Source: Thiotrichaceae bacterium (lineage in GTDB: Bacteria; Pseudomonadota; Gammaproteobacteria; Thiotrichales; Thiotrichaceae). Taken from it: 64,000 nt of DNA. The DNA lies in contig JALSLX010000058.1 of NCBI GenBank assembly GCA_026988095.1, forward strand, positions 1-64,000, given 5' to 3'. A program made the position numbers and the translations under genes. The notes beneath the pieces were generated by a model. That model saw only the letters and a program-made list of their open reading frames with translations. It had not been told where the DNA came from and did no database searches. Shown here piece after piece: positions 1-8,901 of this stretch (positions within the stretch are counted from its first letter, which is position 1; each line of letters begins with the position of its first letter).

Positions 1-87
1 AGCTTAAAAGAAATAGCCAAGGTTTTGTAACGGTTGTCGTTACAGCGCCCTAGAGGTACTCCTGAGCAATCTAGCCGTGCCCTTCCC

Positions 88-178
88 TTCCGACTATACT
101 CAGGATAAACCAAGTCCGCCAGGGTACTGTAACGGTTATTTTTATACCGCATAACTTCCTGAGCTAAGTCGAAGGATG
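88..178. repeat. Diverged copy of repeat family E
   Basis: CCTTCCGACTATACTCAGG ... CCTGAGCTAAGTCGAAGG with internal GGGTACTG shared with copy at 4497. Confidence 0.55.
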
Positions 179-187
179 TGAAAAAAT

Positions 188-796
188 CTACAACATCCCT
201 TTATCTTTTATAAATGCAATCACCGCGTTTACATTTTCACCGTCTTTAAGATTAGTAAATAAATAAGGCTTGTCACCACGCATCCGTTTGGTATCTTTAT
301 CCATGACCTCTAAAGACGCTCCAACCATTGGAGCTAAATCTGTTTTATTGATAATTAATAAATCAGACTTTGTAATACCGGGTCCACCTTTACGTGGGAT
401 TTTATCACCTGCTGCAACATCAATTACATAAATGGTTAAATCTGATAATTCAGGGCTAAACGTCGCACTAAGATTATCCCCACCGCTTTCGATAATGACA
501 AAATCAAGATTAGGAAAGCGATCACACATGGTATCAACCGCTGATAAATTGATAGACGCATCTTCACGAATTGCAGTATGCGGACAACCACCTGTTTCTA
601 CACCCATGATTCTATCCGCATCTAGCGCGTTATGTCGTAGTAAAAACTCGGCATCTTCTTTTGTGTAAATATCATTTGTGACAACTGCTAGGTCATAGTC
701 ATCTTGCATTTCTTTACAAAGTTGGCGCAGTAATGCTGTTTTTCCTGACCCTACGGGGCCACCTACGCCTATTCTTAATACTTGTTTATTACTCAT
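188..796 (-). CDS. ureG: Urease accessory GTPase UreG
   Basis: P-loop [47 protein letters not shown] motifs; in urease operon. Confidence 0.98.
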   Translation of the reverse strand: MSNKQVLRIGVGGPVGSGKTALLRQLCKEMQDDYDLAVVTNDIYTKEDAEFLLRHNALDADRIMGVETGGCPHTAIREDASINLSAVDTMCDRFPNLDFVIIESGGDNLSATFSPELSDLTIYVIDVAAGDKIPRKGGPGITKSDLLIINKTDLAPMVGASLEVMDKDTKRMRGDKPYLFTNLKDGENVNAVIAFIKDKGML

Positions 797-833
797 TAAA
801 TACGTTTCCTTTTACTTGTTTTATTTTGCTTTT

Positions 834-882
834 AGTCCCCTCCACTCTCGCCCTCTCCCCTATACTTAGAGGAGAGGGAACT
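834..882. repeat. Palindromic repeat family D copy
   Basis: AGTCCCCTCCACTCTCGCCCTCTCCCCTATACTTAGAGGAGAGGGAACT. Confidence 0.7.
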
Positions 883-889
883 AAAAGAA

Positions 890-1588
890 TTAAGATCTAA
901 ATAATCTTGAGTATTGCGTTTCATGTTGAGAACTCAATATCGCCATCATTGGCAAAGAAGCCCCGATCTCTTCATCTTCAACGCTAAGCCCCTGCTTAAC
1001 AATCTCTGGGATTATTGGCAACAACTCTGACAACACGCGTTGTCCGTCTGTTTGTCCCAGAGGCACTAGTTTAATCGCCGCCGCTATTTGATTATCCAGC
1101 CATGACCAGATAAAACCATTTGCCGCCTGCTCTACCTCTATTTTCCATTCAACAGCAGCCAAAGTGAACAGCGTTAAAAAACACAGTTGTTTTTCTTTTC
1201 TTAATGCTTTTGCTTGTTCAATACCTAAATCATCCAATAAACGCGCTAAGGCTAATCCTAATTGATGATCTTCATCACGTAGTTCTTTGGTTTCTCTTTG
1301 CGCAAACAAATTTTGATTCCAAGACAATACAGCTTTCGTATCAGTATCAGTATCACTCTCTTCCCAACTCTTATAAAGTCGGGAAAACAGAGGTAAATCA
1401 ACATTTTTTAAACTAAACGTAAGTGAATCTTTTAGCCATGTAGCCAGTGTTTCCCTGTTGGTGATCATACCTGCTTCAATTGCAGATTCTAAACCCTGCG
1501 AATAAGCAAATGCACCTACTGGCAATGTAGGGCTGCTCAATTGCATAAGTCTTAATAGACTTAAATTGTTCTGAGCAGTATTACTCAT
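890..1588 (-). CDS. ureF: Urease accessory protein UreF
   Basis: LMQLSSPTLPVGAFAYSQGLE motif; position between ureE and ureG. Confidence 0.97.
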   Translation of the reverse strand: MSNTAQNNLSLLRLMQLSSPTLPVGAFAYSQGLESAIEAGMITNRETLATWLKDSLTFSLKNVDLPLFSRLYKSWEESDTDTDTKAVLSWNQNLFAQRETKELRDEDHQLGLALARLLDDLGIEQAKALRKEKQLCFLTLFTLAAVEWKIEVEQAANGFIWSWLDNQIAAAIKLVPLGQTDGQRVLSELLPIIPEIVKQGLSVEDEEIGASLPMMAILSSQHETQYSRLFRS

Positions 1589-2044
1589 TTAGTGACTATG
1601 ACCATGGTGATGATGCCCGCCACCACTATAAGCGCCAGATTCAGGCTCAAACGGTGCTTGTTCTGCTTTAACGTCTAAGCCAAAACCTCGCACCATATCA
1701 TCCAAAACATGATCGTGTTGATAACGTAACATACCTTCATCTATTTGCAGTGGAATATGGCGATTGCCAAGGTGGTAACAAGCGCGCGCAAGTTGTAATG
1801 GATCATCACAATACACACTTGAGACCGTTTCATCAGCGGCTTTAATTTCAACCAGCACCTTATTATCATCGCTGATGATGAGATCACCATCTTGAAAGCT
1901 TACTCCTTTTTCAAAAAACAAGCCTGCTTCACGACCATCATCAAGTGTAACTTTTAGACGGCTCTTCTCACGTTGATCACGTGGTAATGTGACGGTTGTA
2001 TCGGCTGATTTTGTTGTGGATATTTTTTCTTCAAACTTTATCAT
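1589..2044 (-). CDS. ureE: Urease accessory protein UreE (nickel metallochaperone)
   Basis: UreE-like domain with His-rich C-terminus GGGHHHHGHSH; operon position. Confidence 0.96.
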   Translation of the reverse strand: MIKFEEKISTTKSADTTVTLPRDQREKSRLKVTLDDGREAGLFFEKGVSFQDGDLIISDDNKVLVEIKAADETVSSVYCDDPLQLARACYHLGNRHIPLQIDEGMLRYQHDHVLDDMVRGFGLDVKAEQAPFEPESGAYSGGGHHHHGHSH

Positions 2045-2064
2045 AATTTTCTAGCCTGCCTTGC

Positions 2065-2397
2065 TTACACTTTTAACGTGTAAATATAAGCATCAATTGT
2101 TGCTTCATTTTTTAAATTTACTTTAACGATAACACGCTCATATTCACTTCCTTCAAATTCATCTAATTCCTCCCAATAACTAGAAAAATCATCTGAACTA
2201 AATACAAAACCGTTTACTTCTTTACCATTTACATCAAGCGTGATGGCAGGATACCCCATCGTAGCGCCCCAACCCTCTTGGTGTAATATCCCAGTGACAC
2301 TACCTTTTCTCCACGTTCCTCCTATCTTTTTTAAGACATGTTCATTAGGACGACCTGGAGCTAAAGTACCGTATACAAATAGACTATTAATACTCAT
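2065..2397 (-). CDS. Gamma-glutamylcyclotransferase-like (AIG2/GGCT fold) protein within urease operon
   Basis: N-terminal FVYGTLAPGRPNEHVL and late acidic ELDEFEGSEYERVIVKV motifs typical of the GGCT-like fold. Confidence 0.8.
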   Translation of the reverse strand: MSINSLFVYGTLAPGRPNEHVLKKIGGTWRKGSVTGILHQEGWGATMGYPAITLDVNGKEVNGFVFSSDDFSSYWEELDEFEGSEYERVIVKVNLKNEATIDAYIYTLKV

Positions 2398-2423
2398 TTC
2401 TTCTTAGCTCTATAAACAGCGTG

Positions 2424-4127
2424 TTAAAATAAAAAGTATCGCTGTGCCAACGGCAAAATATCTGCTGGTTCACAGGTCAATAACTCTCCATCTGCGCGTA
2501 CTTCATAGGTTTGTGAATCCACATTAATCTCTGGCATATAGTCATTGTGAATCATGTCTGTTTTCTTCACTGAACGACAGTTTTTAACCGCGCTTACCAA
2601 ACTCTTTAAACCCAGTTGTTCTGTAATGCCTGCATTCATACTCGCTTGTGATAAAAACGTCATACGGGTTGCTAAACGCGCACCACCATAGCTGCCAAAC
2701 ATAGGGCGATAATGTACTGGCTGAGGCGTAGGGATTGAAGCATTGGGGTCACCCATTGGTGCAGATGCAATCATACCGCCTTTTATAATCAAACTTGGTT
2801 TTGTCGCAAAGAAGGCAGGTTTCCACAACACTAAATCTGCCAGTTTACCCACCTCAATCGAGCCAACTTCGTGTGCAATACCATGCGCCAAAGCAGGGTT
2901 TATGGTGTACTTTGCAATATAGCGCTTAATACGATTATTATCGTTTGTTTTAGGATCACCTTTTAAACTACCACGCTGTACTTTCATTTTATGCGCGGTT
3001 TGCCATGTGCGCGTAATCACCTCGCCCACTCGTCCCATTGCTTGCGAGTCTGATGAAATCATCGAGAATGCGCCCAAATCATGCAAAATATCTTCAGCCG
3101 CGATGGTTTCTCGGCGGATGCGAGATTCTGCAAATGCCACGTCTTCAGCGATGCTTGGGTCAAGATGATGGCAGACCATCAACATATCCAAATGCTCATC
3201 AACCGTGTTTACGGTGTAAGGTCGTGTAGGATTTGTTGATGACGGTAATACATTTAACTCACCACAAGCTTTGATAATATCGGGCGCATGACCACCACCC
3301 GCACCTTCAGTATGGAAAGTATGAATGGTGCGATTTTTAAATGCTGCAAAGGTATCTTCAACAAAACCTGACTCATTTAACGTGTCGGTATGAATCGCCA
3401 CTTGCACATCATAACGCTCAGCAACACTTAAACAATTGTCGATAGAAGCGGGCGTTGTACCCCAATCTTCATGCAGTTTTAAGCCCATTACACCTGCTTC
3501 AACTTGTTCATCAAGTCCTTCAGGCAGACTGGCATTGCCCTTGCCCATAAAGCCTAAATTCATCGGGAATTCTTCTGCCGCTTGTAACATACGATGAATA
3601 TTCCACGGGCCGGGAGTACACGTCGTTGCGTTTGTTCCCGTCGCTGGGCCAGTGCCTCCGCCTAGCATGGTAGTCATGCCTGAGGTAAGTGCTTCTTCAA
3701 TTTGTTGTGGGCAAATAAAGTGGATGTGTGCGTCGATACCGCCAGCTGTAATGATATGCCCTTCACCTGCTATTGCTTCTGTTCCGGGGCCGATGACTAT
3801 ATTTACGTCTGGCTGAACATCGGGATTTCCTGCTTTACCAATACCTGCGATACGTCCGTCTTTAATGCCAATATCGGCTTTTATAATCCCCCAATGATCC
3901 ATGATTAAGGCATTGGTGATGACGGTATCAACGACATCAGCCGATACTCGCTGACTTTGCCCCATGCCATCACGGATAACTTTTCCGCCACCAAATTTTA
4001 CTTCGTCACCGTAGGTTGTGAGGTCTTTTTCGACTTCTAACCACAACTCGGTGTCTCCTAAACGTAGGCGATCACCCTCTGTTGGGCCGTACATTTCTGC
4101 GTAGGCTTGTCTGCTTATTTTTGCCAT
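2424..4127 (-). CDS. ureC: Urease subunit alpha
   Basis: [31 protein letters not shown] (carbamylated Lys), MVCHHLDP active-site segments; 567 aa. Confidence 0.99.
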   Translation of the reverse strand: MAKISRQAYAEMYGPTEGDRLRLGDTELWLEVEKDLTTYGDEVKFGGGKVIRDGMGQSQRVSADVVDTVITNALIMDHWGIIKADIGIKDGRIAGIGKAGNPDVQPDVNIVIGPGTEAIAGEGHIITAGGIDAHIHFICPQQIEEALTSGMTTMLGGGTGPATGTNATTCTPGPWNIHRMLQAAEEFPMNLGFMGKGNASLPEGLDEQVEAGVMGLKLHEDWGTTPASIDNCLSVAERYDVQVAIHTDTLNESGFVEDTFAAFKNRTIHTFHTEGAGGGHAPDIIKACGELNVLPSSTNPTRPYTVNTVDEHLDMLMVCHHLDPSIAEDVAFAESRIRRETIAAEDILHDLGAFSMISSDSQAMGRVGEVITRTWQTAHKMKVQRGSLKGDPKTNDNNRIKRYIAKYTINPALAHGIAHEVGSIEVGKLADLVLWKPAFFATKPSLIIKGGMIASAPMGDPNASIPTPQPVHYRPMFGSYGGARLATRMTFLSQASMNAGITEQLGLKSLVSAVKNCRSVKKTDMIHNDYMPEINVDSQTYEVRADGELLTCEPADILPLAQRYFLF

Positions 4128-4444
4128 TAGCTATTCTCCTCGAGTGACCCACTAATTTCAGCATTGAAGCCGTAGACTTTACGGTCACCCACAAAATCAA
4201 CAAGGCTTACTGAGCGTGTTTGCCCTGGCTCAAAACGCACCGCAGTACCAGCAGCAATATCTAGTCGAAAGCCTTTTGTTTTATCACGCTCAAATTCAAG
4301 CGCATGGTTGGTTTCATAAAAGTGGTAATGCGAACCAACTTGAATAGGACGGTCGCCTGTATTGGCAACGGTTATATTTACAGTATTTCTGCCTTGGTTT
4401 AATTCTATTTCGCCTTTGACGACAATCATTTCACCTGGAATCAT
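4127..4444 (-). CDS. ureB: Urease subunit beta
   Basis: MIPGEM..., [19 protein letters not shown] motif. Confidence 0.98.
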   Translation of the reverse strand: MIPGEMIVVKGEIELNQGRNTVNITVANTGDRPIQVGSHYHFYETNHALEFERDKTKGFRLDIAAGTAVRFEPGQTRSVSLVDFVGDRKVYGFNAEISGSLEENS

Positions 4445-4496
4445 TCTTTGCCTCTATTTTAAAGGGTAGATACTTGCTTAGTAAGCACTTACATTC

Positions 4497-4561
4497 CTTC
4501 GACTCCGCTCAGGGAACAGGCCTCAAATAGGGTACTGCTTGCTGAGCGGAGTCGAAGCATG
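4497..4561. repeat. Palindromic repeat family E between ureA and ureB
   Basis: CCTTCGACTCCGCTCAGGG...CTGAGCGGAGTCGAAG. Confidence 0.9.
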
Positions 4562-4589
4562 GTTGCAACTTGTAAAAATTTATTTCTGC

Positions 4590-4892
4590 CTAAACAATAG
4601 GATTATGAACAGTAACCAACTTCGTCCCATCAGGAAACGTCGCCTCAACTTGTACATCGTGAATCATTTCAGGAATTCCTTCCATTACGTCATCACGTTT
4701 CAGCAAGGTTTGACCATAGCCCATTAGTTCGGCAACGGTTTTACCATCACGCGCGCCTTCCATAATCGCCGCACTGATAAATGCGATAGATTCTGGGTAA
4801 TTGAGTTTTACTCCTCGATCTTTCCGCCTCTCTGCCAATAGAGCCGCGGTAAAAATGAGTAATTTATCTTTTTCTCTTGGGGTTAGTTCCAT
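4590..4892 (-). CDS. ureA: Urease subunit gamma
   Basis: [34 protein letters not shown]. Confidence 0.98.
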   Translation of the reverse strand: MELTPREKDKLLIFTAALLAERRKDRGVKLNYPESIAFISAAIMEGARDGKTVAELMGYGQTLLKRDDVMEGIPEMIHDVQVEATFPDGTKLVTVHNPIV

Positions 4893-4922
4893 AATTCACC
4901 TGCTTTTTACTGTTTACTCTTG

Positions 4923-5127
4923 CCATCCCCCCTCTTTTTTGCTTTTTTGTACGCCCTAGGCGTTAAACGGCAAGCTCTAATAATTGAGTTAGTCGTTTTA
5001 AAAAGCAAAACGATAAGCTCACTAAAAGTATATCGCTACACCTTCCAAAGGAAGTGTCGATACTGCTTGAAGCATCGTATGCATCCCTTTTTAAGTACAA
5101 AACGTCGAAAAAGAGGGGGGGTGGTCT
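4923..5127. repeat. Composite palindromic repeat between ureD and ureA (family A arms with family B nested inside)
   Basis: CCATCCCCCCTCTTTTTTGCTTTTTTGTAC ... TAATTGAGTTAGTCGTTTTaaaaagcAAAACGATAAGCTCACTAAA ... GTACAAAACGTCGAAAAAGAGGGGGGGTGGTCT. Confidence 0.85.
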
Positions 5128-5158
5128 CAAATATTATATATTTTCGCCCTAAAAGTGG

Positions 5159-6037
5159 TCATGTTGCCCATATTCTTGGCAAACAGACACTTCTCTGCAT
5201 AATGTCTGGTCGTAACGCTGACCAAACTGCCTTGAGTGTAGTAGAAACTTGCTCTGCGTGTTGACCCAAGCATCGCATAACCAGTAAATCATCCAACAGT
5301 GTTATGCCGATGTACTGTTGATCTTGATTTAAAAATTTTGCGACACTTAATCGTGCCTTTTCTAATAATTCTGGCGTTACTTGTGTCGCAACAAATGTAC
5401 CAAAGCAAGGATAGCTATTCATGCTAACAGCGCTTTGCAACGCAAGATTGTCTTCGATTAATAATTTATCAAGCATAAGTGGCGCTCCGTCACGATATAC
5501 CTCTAAACGGGTCATCACCTTACCATTTTCAAATAATTCTTTTGATGCCGGCCTACCATAGCAATTAATTTCCCAGCCCATAAAACGCGCTGCTTTTTCT
5601 AGGTCTACCCGTGTTGATAAATGCGTGTGCGTACCATCGAAAAATATATTCTCTCGAGGAAACCACTCCAGCGCACAACCATCCGCTACTTTTAATGTTT
5701 GGATTTGATGCGCTAGTTTGCCCGTGTTTCTGTAAAACTTGGTGGCGCCAGGTGTGGTAATTAATGTTGAAGCCTGTTTTGCTAGATCAACATTGATATG
5801 CAATTCATCACCACCGACGACCCCACCAGGAGGATGCAAAATATAAAGATGGCAAACATCACCTTCAGGGTAAAAAGGACGTTGTACTGTGAGCGGGCCC
5901 GACTGTGAGCGTTTGGCTAAAATGGTTTCATGTTGGCTTTTTTCAAAACCAAGATTTAGCTCTGCCTTCCAGCCAAGTTTTGTATCAATATTAGACAACT
6001 CTGAAGCAATTCTGAGACAATGTTTATTTTCTATCAT
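5159..6037 (-). CDS. ureD: Urease accessory protein UreD
   Basis: HPPGGVVGGDELHINV, TPGATKFYR, WFPRENIFFDG motifs. Confidence 0.97.
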   Translation of the reverse strand: MIENKHCLRIASELSNIDTKLGWKAELNLGFEKSQHETILAKRSQSGPLTVQRPFYPEGDVCHLYILHPPGGVVGGDELHINVDLAKQASTLITTPGATKFYRNTGKLAHQIQTLKVADGCALEWFPRENIFFDGTHTHLSTRVDLEKAARFMGWEINCYGRPASKELFENGKVMTRLEVYRDGAPLMLDKLLIEDNLALQSAVSMNSYPCFGTFVATQVTPELLEKARLSVAKFLNQDQQYIGITLLDDLLVMRCLGQHAEQVSTTLKAVWSALRPDIMQRSVCLPRIWAT

Positions 6038-6236
6038 CCGTTTTAATACGCTGCTTTTTTGCTTTGGGTAGTTTACTCAACAGATAAAAACCTGCGGCCA
6101 TGATTGCTAGATAAATCCCTACTGTTGTTACAATATGAATAGCAATATGTAGAATTGATGCTTCATCCATGTTTGGGTGTGCTGATGCTGTTGTTGCTAT
6201 AAATACAGTTAAAATACTTAAAATAATTTTCTTCAT
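6024..6236 (-). CDS. Small secreted/membrane protein between urtE and ureD (signal peptide, one predicted TM, Lys/Arg-rich tail)
   Basis: 70-aa ORF co-oriented with the operon; MKKIILSILTVFIATTASAHP leader then a hydrophobic helix. Confidence 0.65.
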   Translation of the reverse strand: MKKIILSILTVFIATTASAHPNMDEASILHIAIHIVTTVGIYLAIMAAGFYLLSKLPKAKKQRIKTDDRK

Positions 6237-6256
6237 TACTTGCCCCTTATAAACAC

Positions 6257-7012
6257 TTATACCGTTAAAAACTTTTGAACAAGCTCATCGCTCAGTTCAC
6301 TCATTTCACCTGTCGCAACATTTTTGCCACGTTCCATAATACAGAAGTGATCGCCAACACGTCGTGCAAAGGGAAGTTTTTGCTCCACAAGCAATACTGT
6401 AATACCCATTTCTTGATTCAATTGAGTAATAATATCACCAATCTGTTGCACAATATTAGGCTGAATTCCTTCTGTTGGCTCATCTAAAATTAACATCTTA
6501 GGATCGATTACCAAGGCTCGCCCGATAGCAAGCTGTTGCTGTTGCCCACCTGATAAATCACCACCACGACGTGAAATCATTTCTTTTAACACGGGAAATA
6601 ACTCGAAAATAAATTCAGGAATTTTTTTAGCTTTATCTTTTCGTGCGAATAAGCCTAACTCTAAATTTTGTCCAACGGTTAATTGAGGAAATATCTGTCG
6701 CCCTTGTGGCACATAGCCAACGCCCATGCCTGCGCGTTTTTCAGCAATTTCATTTTGAATATCTTTGCCATCAAAATTAATGCTCCCATCACGAGTGTCT
6801 TCTAAACCCATAATGCATTGTAAAAGTGTGGTCTTACCCACGCCGTTACGCCCCATAAGTACGGTACATTTACCTTTTATTACCGACAAATCTAAATCCC
6901 ATAACGTATGACTTTCACCATAAAACTGATTGAGACTACTAACTTGCAGGATAGGGCTTCGCCCTTGATTGTGTTCTTTGCTTTGCTCTTTATTCACCAA
7001 GGTACACCTCAA
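6257..7012 (-). CDS. urtE: Urea ABC transporter ATP-binding subunit UrtE
   Basis: Walker A GRNGVGKTT, signature LSGGQQQQLAIGRAL; order urtABCDE. Exact start uncertain (overlaps urtD). Confidence 0.95.
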   Translation of the reverse strand: MRCTLVNKEQSKEHNQGRSPILQVSSLNQFYGESHTLWDLDLSVIKGKCTVLMGRNGVGKTTLLQCIMGLEDTRDGSINFDGKDIQNEIAEKRAGMGVGYVPQGRQIFPQLTVGQNLELGLFARKDKAKKIPEFIFELFPVLKEMISRRGGDLSGGQQQQLAIGRALVIDPKMLILDEPTEGIQPNIVQQIGDIITQLNQEMGITVLLVEQKLPFARRVGDHFCIMERGKNVATGEMSELSDELVQKFLTV

Positions 7013-7820
7013 TCACTTTCTGGTTATTTTGTACTTCGTCCATTGTACCTTCTGCCAAAATACTGCCTTGATGTAATACCGAAACTTTATTCGCTATTGA
7101 TCGCACAAAATCCATATCATGCTCGACGACTACAACAGAGTGCTCTCCTGCTAATGATGTTAATAGCTCACCTGTTTTATCCATCTCTTGATGGGTCATA
7201 CCCGCAACTGGCTCATCGACCAATAATAGCCTTGGGTTTTGCATGAGCAGCATACCAATCTCTAACCACTGTTTTTGCCCGTGTGATAGTGCGCCCGCAC
7301 GTTGTGTCGATTGTTCGGTCAACCCAATGGTATCCATGACGCTCATGATTCTGTCATGCTGCTCACTCGATATTTTTGCTCTAAAGGTTGCCCAGACATT
7401 TTTATTACCTGCCATTGCCATTTCGAGATTTTCAAAAATATTGTGGTGCTCAAAAACAGTGGGCTTTTGAAATTTTCGCCCAACGCCTGCTTGTGCAATT
7501 TCTGGCTCAGTCATCTTTAATAAATTGATGTTTTGTCCAAACCAAACCGTGCCTTTATCGGGTTTTGTTTTACCTGTGATGATGTCCATCATGGTGGTTT
7601 TGCCCGCACCATTAGGGCCAATCATGCAACGAAGTTCACCGACTTCAATATAAAAATTCAATTCGTTAATAGCTTTAAAGCCATCAAAAGAAACGGTAAC
7701 ATCTTCTACATATAAAATCTGACCGTGACTGGTATCAACTTCAGAATAATCTTGCTTATTGACCATGTCGAAAACTTGGTCACGACGCATCGTTTCACGA
7801 AATTTATCTAGCGCACTCAT
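6990..7820 (-). CDS. urtD: Urea ABC transporter ATP-binding subunit UrtD
   Basis: Walker A GPNGAGKTT, LSHGQKQWLEIGMLL (LivG/UrtD-like). Confidence 0.95.
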   Translation of the reverse strand: MSALDKFRETMRRDQVFDMVNKQDYSEVDTSHGQILYVEDVTVSFDGFKAINELNFYIEVGELRCMIGPNGAGKTTMMDIITGKTKPDKGTVWFGQNINLLKMTEPEIAQAGVGRKFQKPTVFEHHNIFENLEMAMAGNKNVWATFRAKISSEQHDRIMSVMDTIGLTEQSTQRAGALSHGQKQWLEIGMLLMQNPRLLLVDEPVAGMTHQEMDKTGELLTSLAGEHSVVVVEHDMDFVRSIANKVSVLHQGSILAEGTMDEVQNNQKVIEVYLGE

Positions 7821-8899
7821 GCTTTACCTCCCTTTCTTTTTAACAAGCCCACGATGCCATTGGGAAGATAAAGAGTGACAAAAACAAATAATGCACCGAG
7901 TGCAAATAGCCATGTTTCAGGCGCTACACCCGTAAGATAGGTCTTAGAATAGTTAACAATAAAAGCACCGAGAACCGCACCATAAAGCGTGGTTCTACCT
8001 CCTATAGCGACCCAAACGACCAGCTCAATTGATCGTAATGGTGAAAACTCACCAGGATTAATGATTCCAACTTGTGGAACATATAACGCCCCAGCAACAC
8101 CGGCAAGTACCGCTGAAAAAGTAAATATAGCGAGCTTTACACGGTCAACACGGTAGCCAATAAATCGTACGCGATCTTCAGAGTCACGTATTGCTACTGC
8201 CACTCGACCAAGGCGTGAAACTACGATTGCGCGACACGATAAATACCCCAAAGCCAAGGCAATAGCAGATGCAATAAACAAAGCGATTCGTGTGTTATCT
8301 GACTGCAAACTAAAGCCTAGAATATCTTTAAAGTCTGTTAAACCATTGTTGCCACCAAAGCCCATCTCATTTCTAAAAAAGGCTAGTAATAAAGCGTAAG
8401 TAAGCGCTTGTGTAATGATTGAAAGATAAACACCCGTTACACGAGAACGAAATGCCAATGCGCCAAAGATAAAGGCAAGCAAGCCAGGCACTAAGGCAAC
8501 CATAATCATCGCAAACCAAAAGTTATCAAAGCCATGCCAGAACCATGGTATTTCTTCCCAATTTAAGAAAACCATAAAGTCTGGTAAATCTGGGTTGCCG
8601 TAAACACCTCTATCGCCTATTTGTAGCATGAGATACATACCCATGGCATAACCACCCAGTGCAAAGAATGCACCATGCCCAAGACTCAAGATACCCATAT
8701 AGCCCCACACCAAATCAACCGATAGAGCCAATAAAGCAAAGGCGAGGTACTTGCCTAATAATGTAACCGTATAAGTAGAAACATGAAATGCACTACCTTC
8801 AGGTATGATCAAATTGAATATAGGAATCAAGACTGCTAAAACTGTGAGCAACACTAAGAATATTTGCCCGCCACGATCACCTTTTAATAAACTCATCAT
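7817..8899 (-). CDS. urtC: Urea ABC transporter permease UrtC
   Basis: Branched-chain/urea-type permease; likely start at MMSLLKGDRGGQ, downstream of the tracked ORF start 9013. Confidence 0.94.
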   Translation of the reverse strand: MMSLLKGDRGGQIFLVLLTVLAVLIPIFNLIIPEGSAFHVSTYTVTLLGKYLAFALLALSVDLVWGYMGILSLGHGAFFALGGYAMGMYLMLQIGDRGVYGNPDLPDFMVFLNWEEIPWFWHGFDNFWFAMIMVALVPGLLAFIFGALAFRSRVTGVYLSIITQALTYALLLAFFRNEMGFGGNNGLTDFKDILGFSLQSDNTRIALFIASAIALALGYLSCRAIVVSRLGRVAVAIRDSEDRVRFIGYRVDRVKLAIFTFSAVLAGVAGALYVPQVGIINPGEFSPLRSIELVVWVAIGGRTTLYGAVLGAFIVNYSKTYLTGVAPETWLFALGALFVFVTLYLPNGIVGLLKRKGGKA

Positions 8900-8901
8900 G
8901 G

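Noticed and set aside
4920-5264. 114-aa plus-strand ORF in the ureD-ureA gap
   Set aside because: It spans palindromic repeats A/B and the antisense of the ureD 3' end; no credible protein features.
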